Below are positions 60,360-64,000 of a stretch of DNA of 64,000 bases, piece after piece. The position numbers were made by a program, and so were the translations under genes. Origin of the DNA: Chryseobacterium daecheongense (GTDB lineage Bacteria; Bacteroidota; Bacteroidia; Flavobacteriales; Weeksellaceae); assembly GCF_003729955.1 (NCBI RefSeq), contig NZ_RJTX01000003.1, positions 62,001-126,000 on the forward strand. The letters are read 5' to 3'. Numbering within the stretch: position 1 is the first letter of the stretch; each line of letters opens with the position of its first letter. The notes under the pieces were generated by a model. It had not been told where the DNA came from, made no database searches, and saw only the letters and a list, made by a program, of their open reading frames with translations.

Positions 60360-63173
60360 ATGAAAAAATTTCTACTCTCTTTTGTATTAATTTTATTATC
60401 ATGCAGCACATTATTCGCCCAAAGAGATACAGATCACTGGTTTGCACCATATTTTGCATCTACCACAGGCTATAATCATGCGTTGTATTTTTCTACAGAT
60501 TCCACGACACCTTTTGAGGTGAAGATTTACAGCAACAATACTCAAATCGGAGCTGTAACGATTAGTAAAGGAGCGCCACAATCATTCACTTTGGGAGGAG
60601 CCTTTATTCAAACTACCGCCGCTTCAAGTGCAGCAGTTCCTGCCAATATAGGAGTTTACACTAAAGGGGATAAACCTTATTTCTGTAGTTTGAGGATCGC
60701 TCAAAGTGCGCATGGTGAGATTGTGACAAGTAAAGGAAAGGCCGGAATCGGAACTAAGTTCTACGCTGCCGCTACTCCTTTGATGTATAGTTCAACTGCC
60801 AATAACTTCACTACCGGAATTATGGCAACTGAAGATAATACGACTGTTACGGTTTCAGGATATGATCCGAACGTACAGTTCATCAATGTATCTACTCCAA
60901 CTCCATTAACTCTTACTGTAAATTTAAATAAAGGGCAGTCCTATATTTTAGCAGGTTTAGCAAACATTGTGGCCAACCAGACAGGGTTCATAGGGGCTAA
61001 GATTGAATCTAATAAACCGATTTCCGTTACCAATGGTAATGCTAACGGATTTTATGCGACGGGTACTAATGATGGTTCCGACCTTATCATGGACCAATCC
61101 GTACCTACCGATCGTCTTGGGAATGAGTTTGCTATGGTAAAGAGTATTTCCACCAGTACAGCTAATATGGAAGGAGGAATTATTGTAGCAACAGATAATA
61201 ATACTGAAATTTATATTAATAATGGTACCACTCCTGTTGCAACCATCAATGAAGGAGATTATTACAGAATTTTAGCAAATGCTTATGCTACACAAACAGG
61301 GGGACATTCCAACATGTATATCCGTACGACTAAGAATGTATATTTATATCAATTAATTGGCGCAGGATCTGCTAATAACACAGGAGGCTATAACTATATA
61401 CCACCATTGAACTGTTTCTTACCAAGAAAAATTGATGAAATCGGTAAGATCAATGAAATGCCTACCATTACATCAGCTATAACATTAAAACTTAATATTT
61501 TAACAGAAGCAGGTGCTGCTGTAACCGTGAATGGTGTAACGCCTACTGCTGCACAGGGACCTTTCCCACTTACCGGAAACAACCAATGGGTAACTTATGC
61601 TATCCAGGGAATTACCGGGAATGTTGCCGTTACATCCACTAAAGCTGTAACAGCAGGTGTAAATGGAGGATATAGTACAGCCGGTTATGGTGGTTATTTT
61701 GCAGGTTTCTCATCTATCCCATTAATTTCTAAGCAAACAGGAGATTGCATTCCTGGTATCGTATTAGAAGTGGATGATAGTTATGATACATACCAATGGT
61801 TCTTGAATGGTAACCCTATTCCTGGAGCTACAAGTAACTCTTATACTCCTACTCAGGCAGGTAATTATACGGCAAGAATTACAGTAGGAAGCTGTCCTCC
61901 AGCCATAACACCTGTATATAAAGTGTTCACTTGCTTATTTGAAAGTACAAAATCACTTACAGTTTGTGAAGGCTACCAGACAATTGTTCCTGAGTTTAGC
62001 AGCTCTACTCAAACTTATGTTCCGGGAACTGTAACTATTGTAACGCCTCCAACCAATGGTACAGCAACATTAGATCCGGTAACCGGAGCGATCAACTATA
62101 CTCCAAACTTTGGATATTTTGGTCCGGATTCAATGGTGTATAAATTCTGCGGCAATGCCCCTGAATTTATCGACTGTGAAAAAGTCACTTTAAATTTAAC
62201 AGTTTCTAAAAGTCCTGTTGTTAATAATGCAAATTTAAGATCTTGTTTTATTGAATCTAATCCTGCAACAGCGTTATTTAATCTTACGGTAGCTACAGTA
62301 ACTTCAGAAACCGGAGTTACCAAAGAATATTATCCGTCTCCTACCGATGCGGTAAATGGAACAAACCAGATAACAAACCCTAATAATTATATTGCTCCTA
62401 CAGGTGTTGCGTATGTAAAAGTTATCAACGCTAACGGATGTTATAAAGTAGCAGAAATTACCCTTACCGTTTTGCCTCCTGTGAAATCTGCTGTATTGGA
62501 GGATAAAATCATCTGTATGGAAGATAAAACGACATTAGATGCAGGACCAGGATTTGTATCTTACTTATGGAGTACTGGAGCAACCACACAGTCTATTAAC
62601 AACGTAGGTGTTGGAACTTATTGGGTTAAATTAAAAACAGGAGAGTGTTTCACTACTCAGACTGTAAAAGTTTATCCTGCAGAACAACCTGTTATTTCAA
62701 ACATTGATATTTCAAATACTACTGTAACGGTAACTGTGGTTGGAGGAACTGCTCCTTATAAATATTCAATTGATAATATCAACTGGCAAGACTCCAATGT
62801 GTTTACAGATGTAGCGAGAGGTGATGTCAAAGTATATGTAAAAGATGCTTATGACTGTGAGCCAATAGATGTGGCAATTACAATTCCTAACTTGATCAAC
62901 GTAATCACTCCAAACGAAGACGGAATTAATGATTTTGTGGATTATTCCGCATTAGCAACTAAGAATAATTTAGTATTCAATATCTTCGACAGATACGGAA
63001 GCAAAATTTACCAGGCTGATAAATCCAACGGCTATAAGTGGAACGGAACTTCAAACGGAACCAAGAGAGTACAAACAGGTAACTATTGGTTTGAAATCGG
63101 ATGGAATGAACCGAACAGCAAACAAACGCCAATTAAATTCACTGGTTGGATATTAGTGAAAAACAGAGAATAA
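60360..63173 (+). CDS. IgGFc-binding-like giant surface protein, gliding-type T9SS CTD, copy 3
   Basis: A 937-residue paralog, closest to copy 2. It has the signal peptide KKFLLSFVLILLSCSTLFAQ, the IgGFc-binding-like region (DTDHWFAPYFASTTGYNH, HGEIVTSKGKAGIGTKFYAA, YNYIPPLNCFLPRKIDEIGK), an Ig-like unit (YQWFLNGNPIPGATSNSY), a tandem-95-like unit (ATLDPVTGAINYTPNFGYFG) and the secretion domain ending GWILVKNRE. The conserved TPNGDG of the secretion domain reads TPNEDG here. LSCSTLFAQ in the signal peptide contains a cysteine, but cleavage before Q is expected. It has its own promoter and terminator. Confidence 0.88.
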   Translation: MKKFLLSFVLILLSCSTLFAQRDTDHWFAPYFASTTGYNHALYFSTDSTTPFEVKIYSNNTQIGAVTISKGAPQSFTLGGAFIQTTAASSAAVPANIGVYTKGDKPYFCSLRIAQSAHGEIVTSKGKAGIGTKFYAAATPLMYSSTANNFTTGIMATEDNTTVTVSGYDPNVQFINVSTPTPLTLTVNLNKGQSYILAGLANIVANQTGFIGAKIESNKPISVTNGNANGFYATGTNDGSDLIMDQSVPTDRLGNEFAMVKSISTSTANMEGGIIVATDNNTEIYINNGTTPVATINEGDYYRILANAYATQTGGHSNMYIRTTKNVYLYQLIGAGSANNTGGYNYIPPLNCFLPRKIDEIGKINEMPTITSAITLKLNILTEAGAAVTVNGVTPTAAQGPFPLTGNNQWVTYAIQGITGNVAVTSTKAVTAGVNGGYSTAGYGGYFAGFSSIPLISKQTGDCIPGIVLEVDDSYDTYQWFLNGNPIPGATSNSYTPTQAGNYTARITVGSCPPAITPVYKVFTCLFESTKSLTVCEGYQTIVPEFSSSTQTYVPGTVTIVTPPTNGTATLDPVTGAINYTPNFGYFGPDSMVYKFCGNAPEFIDCEKVTLNLTVSKSPVVNNANLRSCFIESNPATALFNLTVATVTSETGVTKEYYPSPTDAVNGTNQITNPNNYIAPTGVAYVKVINANGCYKVAEITLTVLPPVKSAVLEDKIICMEDKTTLDAGPGFVSYLWSTGATTQSINNVGVGTYWVKLKTGECFTTQTVKVYPAEQPVISNIDISNTTVTVTVVGGTAPYKYSIDNINWQDSNVFTDVARGDVKVYVKDAYDCEPIDVAITIPNLINVITPNEDGINDFVDYSALATKNNLVFNIFDRYGSKIYQADKSNGYKWNGTSNGTKRVQTGNYWFEIGWNEPNSKQTPIKFTGWILVKNRE

Positions 63174-63194
63174 TCCTCTTATTAATATTTTATA

Positions 63195-63227
63195 AAAAAC
63201 CACGATTTCCCAATCGTGGTTTTTTTA
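63195..63227 (+). terminator. terminator between array genes 3 and 4
   Basis: AAAAAACCACGATT pairs with AATCGTGGTTTTTT around TCCC, followed by T residues. It is the near copy of the terminator after gene 2. Confidence 0.9.
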
Positions 63228-63260
63228 TTATTTTTTCAAGCAATTAATACTTTTTATTAT

Positions 63261-63268
63261 TAAATTTG
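63261..63268 (+). promoter_or_regulatory. -7 promoter box, fourth array gene
   Basis: TAAATTTG lies 19 bases before the ATG at 63288. Confidence 0.5.
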
Positions 63269-63287
63269 TGATAAAAGCCAGTCCTAA

Positions 63288-64000
63288 ATGAAGAAAATTC
63301 TATCTTTTCTATTTATACTTTTTATTTTCACCTCCACTTTTGCACAATTGGACCGTGAGCACTGGTTTGCCCCGATGGTAGACAGAACCAATAACCCCAA
63401 TCCTTATCAGAGACTTTATTTATCGACTAACAGGACAACTCCTTTTGCAGTAAGCATTTATAATAATAACACCCTGATTGGAAACATAATCATCAGTAAG
63501 AATAATCCCCAGAAATTTGATGTATTAAGAGACTATATCATTACCACACAACAAGCGGATTTATTTACCCCAACATCCAAGGGACTTTATCTGAAGGCGG
63601 AATTCCCATTTTATGCCAATTTAAGATTTTCGGTATTCAACCACGCAGAAATTATTACCTCGAAAGGGATTCCATCCACCGGAAAAAATTTCTATGCTGC
63701 TCATGCCCCAATTACAGTTAGCAACGGCATCCTCAATTTTATGTCAAGTATTTTGGCAACAGAAGACAATACCACGATAACCGTTTCAGGATATAAACCT
63801 ACCGTTCAGTTTTCTAATGGAACAACCGGGGCAACCAACCCAACAATGACCTTTACTTTAAATAAAGGCCAATCTTATATTATTGATGGAATAGGAAATA
63901 TCACAGGAAATTTTGACGGTTTTATCGGAGCTAAAATCACGGCAAATAAACCCGTTAATATCACCAACGGAAATTTCAATGGCCAATATGCGGGAAATTT
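63288..64000 (+). CDS. IgGFc-binding-like surface protein, copy 4, 3' end outside window
   Basis: An open frame from ATG at 63288 runs to the window edge without a stop (237 codons seen). It encodes a signal peptide ([19 protein letters not shown]) and the N-terminal part of the same IgGFc-binding-like region: [75 protein letters not shown]. It is closer to copy 1 than to copies 2 and 3 ([12 protein letters not shown] against [32 protein letters not shown] against [20 protein letters not shown]). A promoter box and the terminator of copy 3 precede it. Length and C-terminus are unknown. Confidence 0.85.
   Translation, partial: MKKILSFLFILFIFTSTFAQLDREHWFAPMVDRTNNPNPYQRLYLSTNRTTPFAVSIYNNNTLIGNIIISKNNPQKFDVLRDYIITTQQADLFTPTSKGLYLKAEFPFYANLRFSVFNHAEIITSKGIPSTGKNFYAAHAPITVSNGILNFMSSILATEDNTTITVSGYKPTVQFSNGTTGATNPTMTFTLNKGQSYIIDGIGNITGNFDGFIGAKITANKPVNITNGNFNGQYAGN

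Overview
The window is from a flavobacterium, most likely Chryseobacterium or a close Weeksellaceae relative. The evidence is low-GC DNA, a TonB/ExbB/ExbD/ExbD cluster of Bacteroidota type, bacillithiol deacetylase BshB1, proteins with type IX secretion C-terminal domains (both the short Por-type and the gliding-motility-associated type), many genes preceded by the Bacteroidota -7 box TAnnTTTG, and almost no Shine-Dalgarno sequences. It looks chromosomal. No integrase, intact insertion sequence, CRISPR array or rRNA was seen. No gene-free stretch exceeds 300 bases.

Layout. 0-1.6 kb: the 3' part of an unrecognised gene, two small helix-turn-helix genes, and an odd terminal element in which a perfect anti-Shine-Dalgarno complement precedes a four-codon ORF fused to a terminator. 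1.6-4.1 kb: a membrane TPR/LuxR-type regulator, tRNA-His and bshB1. 4.1-9.95 kb: an energy-transduction cluster on the minus strand (ExbB, two ExbD, TonB, then a small membrane protein, a PstS-like lipoprotein and a large TPR protein). 10.2-13.7 kb: leuS and a lipocalin-like lipoprotein. 13.9-19.7 kb: envelope glycan genes (acyltransferase, GT2, unknown), with a converging operon of O-methyltransferase, SH3-NlpC/P60, DUF1648 protein, cupin and Kdo transferase. 19.8-30.9 kb: a small new ORF, OmpA-like lipoprotein, tilS, dsbD, a seven-repeat T9SS cargo, an orphan ExbD, a hydrolase, a patatin, nrnA, rpmH and an FtsE-like ATPase. 30.9-35.3 kb: minus-strand operon ribE, NtrY-like kinase, tRNA methyltransferase and a MORN-repeat protein. 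35.4-39.4 kb: pdxA, yceD, rpmF, accB, accC. 40.1-49.3 kb: ornithine aminotransferase leading a run of seven glycosyltransferases, facing a multi-pass GT87-like membrane protein. 49.5-53.7 kb: gltX, accA, an unknown secreted protein and tsf. 54.0-64.0 kb: four tandem paralogous giant secreted proteins with IgGFc-binding-like N-termini and gliding-type T9SS C-termini; the last runs off the window.

The strongest themes are envelope assembly (lipooligosaccharide core sugars, Kdo transfer, TonB energisation, T9SS cargo) mixed with housekeeping translation and fatty-acid/cofactor genes. The most unusual sequence is the 1.5 kb element, because flavobacterial ribosomes normally do not use Shine-Dalgarno pairing. 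The tandem surface-protein array at the right end is the largest accessory structure. All function calls come from reading the sequence by eye; no database search was run.
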